Notes under the pieces: model-generated
What the model was told of the DNA's origin: nothing
The model's database searches: none
The model's input: only the letters and a program-made list of their open reading frames with translations
Translations under genes and position numbers: made by a program
In this document: positions 34,307 to 43,118 of the stretch, one piece after another
How the letters are laid out: each line of letters begins with the position of its first letter
How positions within the stretch are numbered: position 1 is the first letter of the stretch
DNA from: Gordonia polyisoprenivorans
GTDB lineage: Bacteria > Actinomycetota > Actinomycetes > Mycobacteriales > Mycobacteriaceae
DNA: 64,000 nucleotides
Assembly (NCBI RefSeq): GCF_017654315.1
Contig: NZ_CP072203.1
Location: 2,046,001-2,110,000 of the forward strand
Reading direction: 5' to 3'

Positions 34307-35160
34307 CGAGTACCGATATCTTCGCGCGTTACCCCGACGAGATCCAGATCGAGCGCAAACCCGACGGCGTACTGCTGATCACCCTCAACCGTCCCGAGCA
34401 GCTGAACTCGCTGACGATGCCCATGTTCGAGTACATGGCCGACATCTGGCTCGACATCGACCGAGACCCCGAGACGCGGGTGGCCGTGGTCACCGGAGCC
34501 GGTCGAGGGTTCTGCACCGGAATGGATGTGAGCCAACCGGATCCGTCACTCGACGAGGCGATTGCGCTCATGGAGACCGAGCGTCGGCGTCTGAACAATC
34601 TCGTCAGCATGGACAAGCCGCTGATCTCGGCGATCAACGGACCTGCCGTCGGGTGGGGACTGTCAATGGGCCTACTTGCCGACATCAGCGTGGTGGCCGA
34701 GAATGCCGTCCTGCTCGACGGCCACACTCGGGTCGGAGTCGTCGCCGGTGACCATTCGTCGCTGATCTGGCCGCTCCTGGTCGGCATGGCGAAAGCCAAG
34801 TACTACCAACTGACTTCGGCTCGGCTCAGTGGCGCAGAAGCCGAGCGTATCGGTCTGGTCAGCCTTGCCGTACCGCACGAGGACGTCCTTTCACGTGCAC
34901 TGGAGATAGCCGGCGATCTCGCTCATGGGTCACAGCAGGCGATCCGGTGGACCAAGCGTTCTCTCAACACCGGCTGGCTCACCAACGCGCTGCCGCAGCA
35001 GGAGCTCTCTGCTGCCCTGGAGACGCTCGGATTCGCCGGCGCCGACTACCTCGAGGCGCGCCAGGCTTTCCGCGAGGGTCGCCAGACACGTTTCCCGTCG
35101 GCCCACGCGGGCGCGGACATGGCTCTGGCAGAGTCATCCGGCGCCGCGACGACCAGGTGA
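34303..35160 (+). CDS. Enoyl-CoA hydratase/isomerase-family protein
   Basis: 285-aa crotonase-fold protein. The oxyanion-hole segments are seen as AGRGFCTGMDVSQ (near residue 70) and INGPAVGWGLSMGLLADISVVAENAVLLDGHTRVGVV (near residue 108). Instead of the classical Glu at the end of the second segment it has HTRVGVVAGDHSS, so hydratase chemistry is uncertain and isomerase or hydrolase activity is possible. It overlaps the LLM gene by 4 bp. A C-terminal extension of about 25 residues is Ala/Gly-rich. Confidence 0.87.
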   Translation: MTSTDIFARYPDEIQIERKPDGVLLITLNRPEQLNSLTMPMFEYMADIWLDIDRDPETRVAVVTGAGRGFCTGMDVSQPDPSLDEAIALMETERRRLNNLVSMDKPLISAINGPAVGWGLSMGLLADISVVAENAVLLDGHTRVGVVAGDHSSLIWPLLVGMAKAKYYQLTSARLSGAEAERIGLVSLAVPHEDVLSRALEIAGDLAHGSQQAIRWTKRSLNTGWLTNALPQQELSAALETLGFAGADYLEARQAFREGRQTRFPSAHAGADMALAESSGAATTR

Positions 35161-35164
35161 CATC

Positions 35165-35947
35165 GTGACCGAACGTTATTCCCCGAGCGTCGCGGAGCTC
35201 TCCACCGTGGACCGATCAGGAGTCTTGGTCGTGTCCATGGACAACCCGCCCGCAAATGCGATGAATCGCGCGCTCATCCGTGGACTTACTCAGTTGTTCG
35301 TTGATCTTGCCGAGGTTGCCGATGCGCCGGCCGTGGTGCTGACCGGCGGAGGAGACCGGTTCTTCACCGCGGGTGGCGACATCAAGGAGCTGCAGGGAGT
35401 CGGCGCATCGGAAATCGACGGACGCATGCGGGATTTTCACGCGGTCCTCACCGCCCTTGAGCGATATCCGCGGCCAGTCGTCAGCGCCGTCAACGGCCAC
35501 TGTGTGGGTGGCGGCATGGAACTCGCCTTGTTCACCGACAGCGTCCTGGCAGTCGATCACGCGCGATTCGGCTTTCCTGAGATCAACCACGGCCTTCTGC
35601 CGGCGGACAAGGGGATTCAGCGGGCGGTGGCACTCCTCGGCGTGCGTCCGGTCCGAACGATGCTCTTCTCCGGCGAACTCTTCGATGTCCGACGCGCCAT
35701 CGAGGTCGGTCTCGTCGAAACCGTCGTCGAGCCCGCACGCCTCATCGAGATCGCCGTTGAGACTGCACGTGAGCTGGCCGGCAAACCTCCCGTGCTCTTC
35801 GCATCCCTCAAGCGGAGTGTGAACAATCCGGTTGACACGGACGACGCCGAGTCGCTGCGGCACACTTTGACTGCGGCAGGAGCCTACTTCGACGATCCCA
35901 CATGCAAAGCCCTACGTGAGGGCTGGTCCGGAAAGAGCAGCAGGTGA
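35165..35947 (+). CDS. Enoyl-CoA hydratase/isomerase-family protein
   Basis: 260-aa crotonase-fold protein, the second in the operon. GGDRFFTAGGDIKELQ forms the first oxyanion segment, VNGHCVGGGMELALFTDSVLAV the second, and FGFPEINHGLLPADKGIQRAVALLG carries Glu in the usual catalytic position (PEIN-GLLP). GTG at 35165 lies 4 bp after the previous stop. Two different crotonases in a row are typical of beta-oxidation-like or ring-cleavage CoA pathways. Confidence 0.88.
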   Translation: MTERYSPSVAELSTVDRSGVLVVSMDNPPANAMNRALIRGLTQLFVDLAEVADAPAVVLTGGGDRFFTAGGDIKELQGVGASEIDGRMRDFHAVLTALERYPRPVVSAVNGHCVGGGMELALFTDSVLAVDHARFGFPEINHGLLPADKGIQRAVALLGVRPVRTMLFSGELFDVRRAIEVGLVETVVEPARLIEIAVETARELAGKPPVLFASLKRSVNNPVDTDDAESLRHTLTAAGAYFDDPTCKALREGWSGKSSR

Positions 35948-35977
35948 TCCGCTGAACTGCGAAGAGTTAAGAGCAAG

Positions 35978-37924
35978 ATGACAGACAGTCCCACCACCGC
36001 CCATCAGGCCAAGGATTCAAGTTCAATGGCACCGACCAGCCCCACATCAACGATGCCTCCCGGCAGCCAGAAGATTCCGGTACTACAGCACGGCTCAGGG
36101 TTTCAGGCAGTCGATCGTACGTTCGCCCAGATGCTCTACGACCGGGCACAGCATGAGCCGCGCACTGTCGCGTTCAGTCAGTGGAAAGACGGAACGGCCC
36201 AGCCGACCACCTGGGGTGAATACTACGACGCGGTCATGCAGGTCGCCCTCGGCCTGCACAACCTGGGTATGCAAGACGGGGACCGCATCGCCATCATGTC
36301 CTCAGCGCGGCGAGAATGGGTGATTGCCGCGATGGCGGTCCTGAGCATCAACGGCGTTGTCGTCGGGGTATACCCCACGAGCTCTCACCACGAACTCGAG
36401 CAGGTACTCGGCAGCTGCGAGGCGACCGCGATCTTCGCCGAGACGGATGCCGATCTCGCCAAGGTTGCCGAAGTGGCGCCCCGGTTGCCCCACCTTCGCG
36501 TCGTGATCGGATTCGACACGGCCCCATCGACCCAGGAATCGATCGTCGGGACCACGTGGGGTTCGATCAGGGAATCCGGGAGCGAGCTTGCCCGCTCCGC
36601 ACCGGATCTGCACACCGAACTGATCGAGGCCGGCGTCATCGACCAGCCCGCCGTGCTGTTCTCCACCTCCGGCTCAACAGGCTTGCCCAAGGGCGTCGTG
36701 CACACGCACCGATCGCTCCAGTACTCGGTCGCGGGCGTGGCGATGACCTACCCGGAGATCGGGCGTGAACGTCACGATCTGGTTGGCTTTCTGGGGTTGT
36801 CACATGTGGCGCCCGCACTGATCGGGGTCTTCGCCCCGATCATGACTCGCTTGGTCATTACGTACTGCACGATGGAGCAGCGCTCCGAGGTCCTCGTCAA
36901 CGTACGGCCGAGCGCGGTCGTCTGGCCACCGCGAATGCACGAGAAGCTCGCCACTGAAGCGCTGCAGGCTGTTACAGAATCGAACCGAGCCTTCCGTGCG
37001 GCCTATTCGCTCGCCATGAGAGTGGCACGGCGGACGAGTTCGCTGAGGTGGGAACAGGCGCCGATACCGATGTATCTGCGTGTCATCGACGACCTCTGCA
37101 AGAAGCTGGTGTTTCTGCCGCTTCGGGCGAAGGTGGGCATGGATCGAATCACGGTCAGTTGGACTGCCTCGGGAAGCATGACACCGGAGGTGGCCGCACT
37201 CTGGCATACCTGGGGGCTCGATCTGCGCGAACTCTATGGGACGACCGAGACATGCGGGGCTGTTGTTGCGCAGTGGGACCGAGACTTTCCCGAGCCGGGG
37301 ACCATTGGCAAAAGCCTTCCCGACGACCGGTGGCAGACGCGTGTGTCGCCCGAGGGTGAGCTCGAATTGCGGGCACCATGCCTGTTCGCGGGATACTGGA
37401 ACGATCCGGACGCCTCGGCAGATGCGTACGCGGAGGGCTGGTACCGAACCGGTGACCTTGTCGATATCGCATCAGATGGTGAGGTGAAGATCATCGGACG
37501 CTGCAAAGATCTCATCAAGACCAGTGGCGGCAAATCGGTGAGCCCCCAGCCGATCGAGGTGAGGCTCAAGGCAAGCCAGTTGATTGACGAGGCGATCGTC
37601 GTCGGTGAGGGGCGCAAGTATCTGACGTCATTGCTTGCCATCAGCGAGCAGGCGCAAGAGCTGGATTCCGACGAGCGTGACCGCGCGCTGCGACAGTGGA
37701 TCGACGAGGTCAACTCCGAACTCGCACGGCCGCTGCAATTGAAGGACTTCCGAGTATTACCGCGGGCATTGTCGGCTGACGCCGGGGAGTTGACCTTGAA
37801 GGCAACCGTTCGACGCGCGAATGTGCTCACCTCGTTCGCCGAGCTGGTCGAGACCATGTACGACGTCGACGAGCACACCGAGATCGCCCGTCAGGCACGC
37901 CTTTCCAGGGCCGATCGTGATTAA
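35978..37924 (+). CDS. AMP-forming acyl-CoA synthetase (long-chain/FadD15-like)
   Basis: 648-aa adenylate-forming enzyme. The P-loop-like motif reads FSTSGSTGLPKGVVHTHRS; the A5 region LRELYGTTETCGAVV; A7 is YRTGDLVDI and A8 IIGRCKDLIKTSGGKSVSP. The ~30-residue helical insert with MRVARRTSSLRWEQAP is typical of the long-chain FadD15-type group. ATG at 35978 starts a Ser/Thr-rich leader, 30 bp after the crotonase. Its stop overlaps the next start if GTG 37917 is used. Likely activates the pathway carboxylate as a CoA thioester. Confidence 0.88.
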   Translation: MTDSPTTAHQAKDSSSMAPTSPTSTMPPGSQKIPVLQHGSGFQAVDRTFAQMLYDRAQHEPRTVAFSQWKDGTAQPTTWGEYYDAVMQVALGLHNLGMQDGDRIAIMSSARREWVIAAMAVLSINGVVVGVYPTSSHHELEQVLGSCEATAIFAETDADLAKVAEVAPRLPHLRVVIGFDTAPSTQESIVGTTWGSIRESGSELARSAPDLHTELIEAGVIDQPAVLFSTSGSTGLPKGVVHTHRSLQYSVAGVAMTYPEIGRERHDLVGFLGLSHVAPALIGVFAPIMTRLVITYCTMEQRSEVLVNVRPSAVVWPPRMHEKLATEALQAVTESNRAFRAAYSLAMRVARRTSSLRWEQAPIPMYLRVIDDLCKKLVFLPLRAKVGMDRITVSWTASGSMTPEVAALWHTWGLDLRELYGTTETCGAVVAQWDRDFPEPGTIGKSLPDDRWQTRVSPEGELELRAPCLFAGYWNDPDASADAYAEGWYRTGDLVDIASDGEVKIIGRCKDLIKTSGGKSVSPQPIEVRLKASQLIDEAIVVGEGRKYLTSLLAISEQAQELDSDERDRALRQWIDEVNSELARPLQLKDFRVLPRALSADAGELTLKATVRRANVLTSFAELVETMYDVDEHTEIARQARLSRADRD

Positions 37925-38771
37925 CCCACCGGCGTCGGATGGCGCGACACATCCTGAACTGCGAATGGATTACCTCACCAGTCCCGAGGTCGCTGCTGCG
38001 ATCGAGAGTGGCATGCGCACGGCGGTTCTGCCGCTGGGCGCAACCGAACAACATGGCCCACACCTCCCGCTGGCGATGGACGCCCTGCATGCCGACGAAC
38101 TGGCGGTTCGGATCGCCCGTCGTCTGGGCAACGCTCTGGTCCTGCCGACCGTCCGAGTCGGATACTCTCCGCACCATCTGGGTTTTGCCGGAAGCCTGTC
38201 CCTTCGGTCCTCGACACTCGAGGCCATCTGCGAGGATTACCTGGGACCTCTTGCCGGATATGGCTTTGAACGCGCGATCATCTTCTCCGCGCACATCGGC
38301 AACCATCCGGTGATGCGCGAGTTCGAGCAACGATTGAAACGAAATCTCGCACCCTTGTCGGTCGCTCTGTTCACCGACGGCGAGTCCATCATCGACACCT
38401 GGCGCCGGTGTACGGAGCAGTCGGATGGGCTGGGGGCGAATGTCGGTGGCCACGCGGATATCGCCGAGACGGCAGTGCTGCTCGCACTGTGGCCAGAACA
38501 GGTGCGTTCGGACGCCTTCGAATGTGGTTACACCGGAATCGTGGACAGTGAACTCCTCGGACGCGCATTCGACGAGGGAATTCACTCGGTGTCGCCAAAC
38601 GGTATCCTGGGCGACCCACGCGGTGCCACTGCGGACTTGGGATTGAAGTGCATGGAGGCGGTCACCTCGCTGATCGTGGAGCACACCGACGCCCGTGGTC
38701 TCCCAGATGCCGAAAGCGGCCCTACGGCAACGGACATGACGAACCATTCTGGTGATCTCACCAGTCCCTGA
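37917..38771 (+). CDS. Creatininase-family metal-dependent hydrolase
   Basis: 284 aa from GTG 37917, or 268 aa from ATG 37965 (MDYLTSPEV). The family metal motif is clear: PLGATEQHGPHLPLAMDAL (Glu44, His46 and Asp55 from the GTG start), then FSAHIGNHP in place of the usual NGHGGN, and GGHADIAETA in place of GGHAGE-ETS. Family members hydrolyse creatinine, act in mycofactocin maturation (MftE) or deformylate pyrimidine intermediates of flavin/F420 synthesis (ArfB). A cyclic amide or formamide hydrolysis would fit a ring-opening pathway; the substrate is unknown. Confidence 0.83.
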   Translation: MINPPASDGATHPELRMDYLTSPEVAAAIESGMRTAVLPLGATEQHGPHLPLAMDALHADELAVRIARRLGNALVLPTVRVGYSPHHLGFAGSLSLRSSTLEAICEDYLGPLAGYGFERAIIFSAHIGNHPVMREFEQRLKRNLAPLSVALFTDGESIIDTWRRCTEQSDGLGANVGGHADIAETAVLLALWPEQVRSDAFECGYTGIVDSELLGRAFDEGIHSVSPNGILGDPRGATADLGLKCMEAVTSLIVEHTDARGLPDAESGPTATDMTNHSGDLTSP

Positions 38772-38795
38772 TGACCGGTAAAGGTGGCAATGAAC

Positions 38796-39314
38796 ATGAG
38801 TGATCTCAAGCCGGTGAAGACCGGAGATTCAGCGCAGGACACCTCGCGGCTGCGGCGACTGTATGGCCGGTACCCCACCGGCGTCGCGGCCCTCTGTGCC
38901 CTCCGCGCAGAGAAGCCAGTCGGCATCGTGGCAACCTCATTCACTCCGGTTTCCATGGATCCGGCGCTGGTCTCGATCTGCGTTCAGCACACCTCCACGA
39001 CCTGGCCGCAACTGTCGGAAGAAGACCACATCGGCATCTCGGTTCTTTCCGCCAAACAGGAATCCGAATCTCGGCAGCTCGCTGCGAAAAACGTGGACCG
39101 TTTCGCCGGTATATCCTGGTTTTCCAGCGAGTCGAACGCGGTTTTTCTCGCCGAGGCCGCGGCGTGGCTGGACTGCAGTATCACGACCTCGTTCCCGGCA
39201 GGCGATCACGACGTCGTTCTGCTCCAGGTGAACCGCATCTGGATGGATGGCACCGTAGCGCCACTTGTCTTTCACGACAGCGGATTTCGCTCTCTGGTTG
39301 GACTCGACCAATGA
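38796..39314 (+). CDS. Flavin reductase (FMN-binding, two-component type)
   Basis: 172-aa split-barrel reductase. LRRLYGRYPTGVAALCALRAEKPVGIVATSFTPVSMDPALVSICV is the characteristic flavin-binding half, and GDHDVVLLQVNRIWM with PLVFHDSGFRSL is the usual end (Hpac/DIM6-type). ATG 38796 is best spaced behind AAAGGTGG; GTG 38784 and ATG 38790 are alternatives. It overlaps the RibB-like gene by 4 bp. It most likely feeds reduced flavin to the LLM monooxygenase of the same operon. Confidence 0.9.
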   Translation: MSDLKPVKTGDSAQDTSRLRRLYGRYPTGVAALCALRAEKPVGIVATSFTPVSMDPALVSICVQHTSTTWPQLSEEDHIGISVLSAKQESESRQLAAKNVDRFAGISWFSSESNAVFLAEAAAWLDCSITTSFPAGDHDVVLLQVNRIWMDGTVAPLVFHDSGFRSLVGLDQ

Positions 39315-40399
39315 GTGCCGGCGGGCGTGGTCGGGTTGACCGCGCAGCTGAATCACTGGCGACGGGGCGCCCGATCATCATGACTGCCGGTGGTGGTGGC
39401 TCGCCGTCGGCAGCTGACATCGTCATCGCGGGCGAGCGGGCGGAAGCCCCCTGGGTCGCGTGGGCCATCAGATACACGTCGGGGTTCCTCTGCGCAGCGA
39501 TGAGTGCCGGGCGAGCCGACCAGCTGAATCTGCCGGCCCAACAGGCCGATGACCCCGCGAGAATGCGGACCCCGGCCTACGGTGTCGGGGTCGATGCGGC
39601 GGAAGGAATCGGAACAGGAATCAGCGCCGTCGATCGCGCCCATACGATGCGCGTACTTGCCGCATTCGGCACCGAGGCCGACGACCTCACCCGCCCGGGC
39701 CATGTGGTGCCGATCAGAACCGCAGACCGAGGAGTGCTCCAGCAGCGAGGCACGGCCGAAGCGGCCGTCGACCTGTGCACGATCGCAGGCCTCGCACCGG
39801 TCGCGGTGGTGGCGACCCTGCTCACCGATGACGGAGACCTGCTCCAAGGGGACGAACTCGCCGATTTCGCAATCAGGCATCAGATCGAGACCGTCAGCGC
39901 CGACAGCCTGGCTCACTACATCCTGCGCCAGGGCACTGCGCACGGCGGACGGCTGCGGCGACTCGCCGAGCGACCTGTGAAGCTCGGTGTCGAGGGTCCC
40001 TTCCTCATCGACTTCGCCGACGAGGTGACTGGCGCAACCCATACGGTGCTGGCCGGGCACCTGGTTCCCGGGCAGATCCCCACGGTGTATGTGCTGACCG
40101 CCTGCGCCCGTTGGGAATCGGACCACGAGTCCGCCGGCGTTGACGGGCGGCTCGACCTCGAGGCCGACCGCTATCGGGTCCCCGAACACGGTGGGATGAT
40201 CATCACGTTGCGGGACACCACTGAGTACTTCGTGACCGAGAAGTTCGAACTGGCCCGCGGAGCCGTCGTCGCCGTTCTCAACCACTTCGGTATCAGCAGT
40301 GCGTGGGTGGTCGGCTGGCCTGATGGTTCCGAGCTCGGGGCGGCCCGTCTCATCGAGTGCCGACCCGAGCCACAACACCGTCATGTCGCTGCATCCTGA
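39311..40399 (+). CDS. RibB/RibA-like protein with altered catalytic loop
   Basis: 362-aa protein whose first ~215 residues align by eye with 3,4-dihydroxy-2-butanone-4-phosphate synthase (RibB): GIGTGISAVDRAHTMR (100-114), DLTRPGHVVPIRT (125-137, His131), GTAEAAVDLCTIAGLAPV (147-164, Glu150). The essential acidic loop, DEDRENEGD in E. coli, is replaced by GGGSPSAAD (residues 28-36), losing the Arg and both Glu residues that bind substrate and metal. The C-terminal half resembles a GTP cyclohydrolase II remnant with no zinc cysteine triad. It is coupled to the flavin reductase by a 4-bp overlap. Normal riboflavin synthesis looks unlikely; flavin binding or new chemistry is possible. Confidence 0.78.
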   Translation: MSAGGRGRVDRAAESLATGRPIIMTAGGGGSPSAADIVIAGERAEAPWVAWAIRYTSGFLCAAMSAGRADQLNLPAQQADDPARMRTPAYGVGVDAAEGIGTGISAVDRAHTMRVLAAFGTEADDLTRPGHVVPIRTADRGVLQQRGTAEAAVDLCTIAGLAPVAVVATLLTDDGDLLQGDELADFAIRHQIETVSADSLAHYILRQGTAHGGRLRRLAERPVKLGVEGPFLIDFADEVTGATHTVLAGHLVPGQIPTVYVLTACARWESDHESAGVDGRLDLEADRYRVPEHGGMIITLRDTTEYFVTEKFELARGAVVAVLNHFGISSAWVVGWPDGSELGAARLIECRPEPQHRHVAAS

Positions 40400-40483
40400 T
40401 TGCCGCCTCGGGGGGGCAGCGGTGACGCTGAACAACAGATCCTTGGTTTCACTTCGGCCACGTGGCCCATTGGGGAGGTATGA

Positions 40484-42106
40484 ATGACCACTCTCGACGT
40501 CCCGCTCACGCCGCTTCGGTTCCTGGAGCGCGCAAACGAAGTCGTACCGCAGAAGGTCGCCATCATCGACGGTCAACGGCGCTGGACATACGCAGAATTT
40601 GCCGATGAGGTACAGAAGCTCGCGAAGGCTCTTCGCAACGCCGGCCTCGACGACGGTCAACGAGTGGCGTACCTCGCCGGCAATTCCGCCGAAATGCTCA
40701 TCGCGCACTACGCGGTTCCTCTCGCTGGTGGAGTTCTCGTCGCAATCAACACCCGCTTGGCACCCGCCGAAGTTGACTACATCTGCAGTCACTCGGGAGC
40801 CCGGTTCCTGTTCGGGGACGAGGATCTGCTCGGGCCGCTGCTTTCCTCTGAGCTCGAGTTCACGACCATCCACCAGTGGATCTCGCTGCCCGGCAGCGAC
40901 GGCGGAAAGCCTCCGACGGCGCTGGGCCTGCATTATGTCGAGTTTCTGGCGGGCGGTCACGGTCCGGATCTCCCGTGGGCCGTCGATGATGAACAGCAGG
41001 ACATTTCGATCAACTACACCTCTGGGACCACCGGACGACCAAAAGGTGTCTTGTACTCACACCGGGGAGCTTTCTTGAGTTCGCTTGGCGGTGTGCATCA
41101 CTCGAGCTTCGACGCGTCGACCAAGTACCTTTGGACATTACCCATGTTCCACTGCAACGGTTGGTGCACCACGTGGGCGGTCACCGCGGCGCTCGGAACC
41201 CATGTGTGTCTGCGTGGCGTTCGTGCCGACACAGTGTGGTCGATGCTCGATGAGCATCAGATCACCCACCTCAACGGAGCACCGACCGTCCTGACCATGC
41301 TGGCCCACGCCGAGCAGGCTCATACCCTGCCGACCCCGTTGACGATATCGAGTGGCGGGGCACCGCCGAGCCCGACCATCATTGCGGCGCTCCGAGCGCT
41401 CGGAGCGTCGGTCGTGCATGTTTACGGGCTCACTGAGACCTACGGCCCCTACACCGTCTGCGAACCGCAGCCCGAATGGACTGGGCTCGATGATGATCGC
41501 CGAGCGCAGTTGATGGCCCGACAAGGTGTTGGCCTGATCTCAGGCCAGCGTGTGCGCGTCGTGCGCGAGAAGCGTTCCGAGACAGGGGAGCTGGTAGATG
41601 TCGAAGCCGACGGCCGCGAGATGGGTGAGATCGTGATGCGCGGTAACGGCGTGATGAAGGGGTATTTCCGAGACGAAGAAGGAACCCGAAAGGCGACCGA
41701 GGGCGGATGGTTCCATTCGGGTGACCTGGGTGTGATGCATCCAGACAACTACGTTCAGCTGCTTGATCGCGCCAAGGACGTCGTCATCTCGGGAGGCGAG
41801 AACATTTCCACCATTGAGGTCGAGCATGCCCTCTTATCGCATCCTGAAGTACTGGAAGTAGCAGTCGTGAGTACTCCTGACGACAAGTGGGGGGAGAGAC
41901 CGAAGGCGTTCGTGGTGCCGATCCCGAACTCGGGCCTTGACGAAGCTGCGCTCAGAGAGCACGTGAGAGCACGAATTGCGTCCTATAAAACGCCGGGTGT
42001 CATCGAGTTCGTGTCAGGACTTCCCAAGACGTCAACGGGGAAAGTCCGAAAGAACGAACTGCGTGCCCACGAGTGGAAGAACCAGACCGCCAGGATCAGT
42101 GGATGA
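40484..42106 (+). CDS. AMP-forming acyl-CoA synthetase (medium-chain/FadD-like)
   Basis: 540-aa adenylate-forming enzyme of the short/medium-chain fatty acid or aromatic acid group. Motifs: INYTSGTTGRPKGVLYSHRG, VYGLTETYGPYTVCEP, WFHSGDLGVMHPDNYVQLLDRAKDVVISGGENISTIEVE and the catalytic Lys in PKTSTGKVRKNELR. ATG at 40484 follows GGGGAGG. It has 84 bp to the RibB-like gene, the widest gap within the operon. With the FadD15-like enzyme, the operon has two CoA ligases, which suggests two distinct acid intermediates. Confidence 0.9.
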   Translation: MTTLDVPLTPLRFLERANEVVPQKVAIIDGQRRWTYAEFADEVQKLAKALRNAGLDDGQRVAYLAGNSAEMLIAHYAVPLAGGVLVAINTRLAPAEVDYICSHSGARFLFGDEDLLGPLLSSELEFTTIHQWISLPGSDGGKPPTALGLHYVEFLAGGHGPDLPWAVDDEQQDISINYTSGTTGRPKGVLYSHRGAFLSSLGGVHHSSFDASTKYLWTLPMFHCNGWCTTWAVTAALGTHVCLRGVRADTVWSMLDEHQITHLNGAPTVLTMLAHAEQAHTLPTPLTISSGGAPPSPTIIAALRALGASVVHVYGLTETYGPYTVCEPQPEWTGLDDDRRAQLMARQGVGLISGQRVRVVREKRSETGELVDVEADGREMGEIVMRGNGVMKGYFRDEEGTRKATEGGWFHSGDLGVMHPDNYVQLLDRAKDVVISGGENISTIEVEHALLSHPEVLEVAVVSTPDDKWGERPKAFVVPIPNSGLDEAALREHVRARIASYKTPGVIEFVSGLPKTSTGKVRKNELRAHEWKNQTARISG

Positions 42107-42286
42107 GCCAAAGCGGCCACGGCGAGAGTATGAATGCATTCGTTCGGCCGCGCGCAGAGATGGATGGTCAGCTCCCGAGCATCCGTTGCGGTCCGTGCCC
42201 TCGTCGTTCCGCGGCATCTGTCGTATCGGAACATTGATGATAATTCTGCTTACGTCGTCTATCACACGGACCTGAAGGCGGTGCCA

Positions 42287-42775
42287 ATGAGCGGGAAGAT
42301 GATCGATTCTATCGACGCCCGAATTCTCCTCGCGCTCAAGGACGATCCGAGAGCCACCACGATCGCCCTGGCTTCAACTACGCAGCTGTCGCGCAACACC
42401 GTTCATGCCCGGATCGCAAAACTCGAGCAGATGGGAGCGCTGAGGTCTTTCGAACGACGGATCGATCCCGGTTCGCTTGGGTACACCATGACCGCATTCA
42501 TTCTTACCCGCGTGACTCAGCAGAAGCTCTCCCGCATTTCTGCTGCGCTCGACGGGATACCGGAAGTCATTGAGGTTCATGGCCTCGGCGGCGTGACCGA
42601 CCTGCTGATTCATGTGGTCGCCCGAGAAGCAGACGATCTCTACCGAGTTGCCGGACGCATCCTCGACATTGAGGGTGTCGAGCAGACTACAACCGCGCTG
42701 GTGATGCGAAAGTTCATCGACTACCGGCTGGCGCCGCTTCTGTCTTCGATCGCTGGAGACCGCGTACACGACTGA
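42287..42775 (+). CDS. Lrp/AsnC-family regulator
   Basis: 162-aa regulator. The N-terminal winged helix reads IDARILLALKDDPRATTIALASTTQLSRNTVHARIAKLEQMGAL; the RAM-like ligand domain contains EVIEVHGLGGVTDLLIHVVA and ends TTALVMRKFIDYRLAPLL. ATG at 42287 is chosen; an upstream extension would not match the family. Last gene of the plus-strand catabolic cluster and the last intact gene before the right repeat. Lrp-type regulators usually sense amino acids or small aromatic acids. Confidence 0.88.
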   Translation: MSGKMIDSIDARILLALKDDPRATTIALASTTQLSRNTVHARIAKLEQMGALRSFERRIDPGSLGYTMTAFILTRVTQQKLSRISAALDGIPEVIEVHGLGGVTDLLIHVVAREADDLYRVAGRILDIEGVEQTTTALVMRKFIDYRLAPLLSSIAGDRVHD

Positions 42776-43020
42776 TCGCTCTCTCCGACGGTAATCCGTC
42801 GTACTGGACAGACCAGTGCATCAAAGACTGTCCATTTCTGGTCTCTGGCGAGGGCCCTTACGGTCCGAATCTGGCGCAACACTCAAGAAGATCGACGTCA
42901 ACAGAGGCGCGAATCGACGCACGAATTGGCACCGATGCCCGTCAAGCACCGAGCGGGCCAATGGGGGCTCGCCAAGGTTGTCCGCCCGCTGGGCGCGGAG
43001 GGAGTGGAATCGTATTCATG

Positions 43021-43106
43021 CGCAGCGACGCCGCGCTCGATGACACGTGGGTCGACGAATGGTCGAGCTGATCACTGAACGGTGGCCGATGCAGGGTGAG
43101 AGTTCG
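43021..43106 (+). pseudogene. Fragment of the TetR gene end
   Basis: Matches the last ~30 codons of the TetR gene at 20577-21182. A 2-bp deletion (GTCGACGA-ATGGTC against GTCGACGAGATGGTC) shifts the frame and the stop codon region is changed, so it is not a working gene end. Confidence 0.75.
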
Positions 43107-43118
43107 TGGCCTGGCTGT

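Noticed and set aside
39311..40399. Annotating the protein as a working RibBA riboflavin enzyme
   Set aside because: The acidic loop and the zinc Cys triad needed for both activities are absent.
42816..43043. 75-codon open frame before the right repeat
   Set aside because: No family features; part of it lies over decayed TetR-like sequence.
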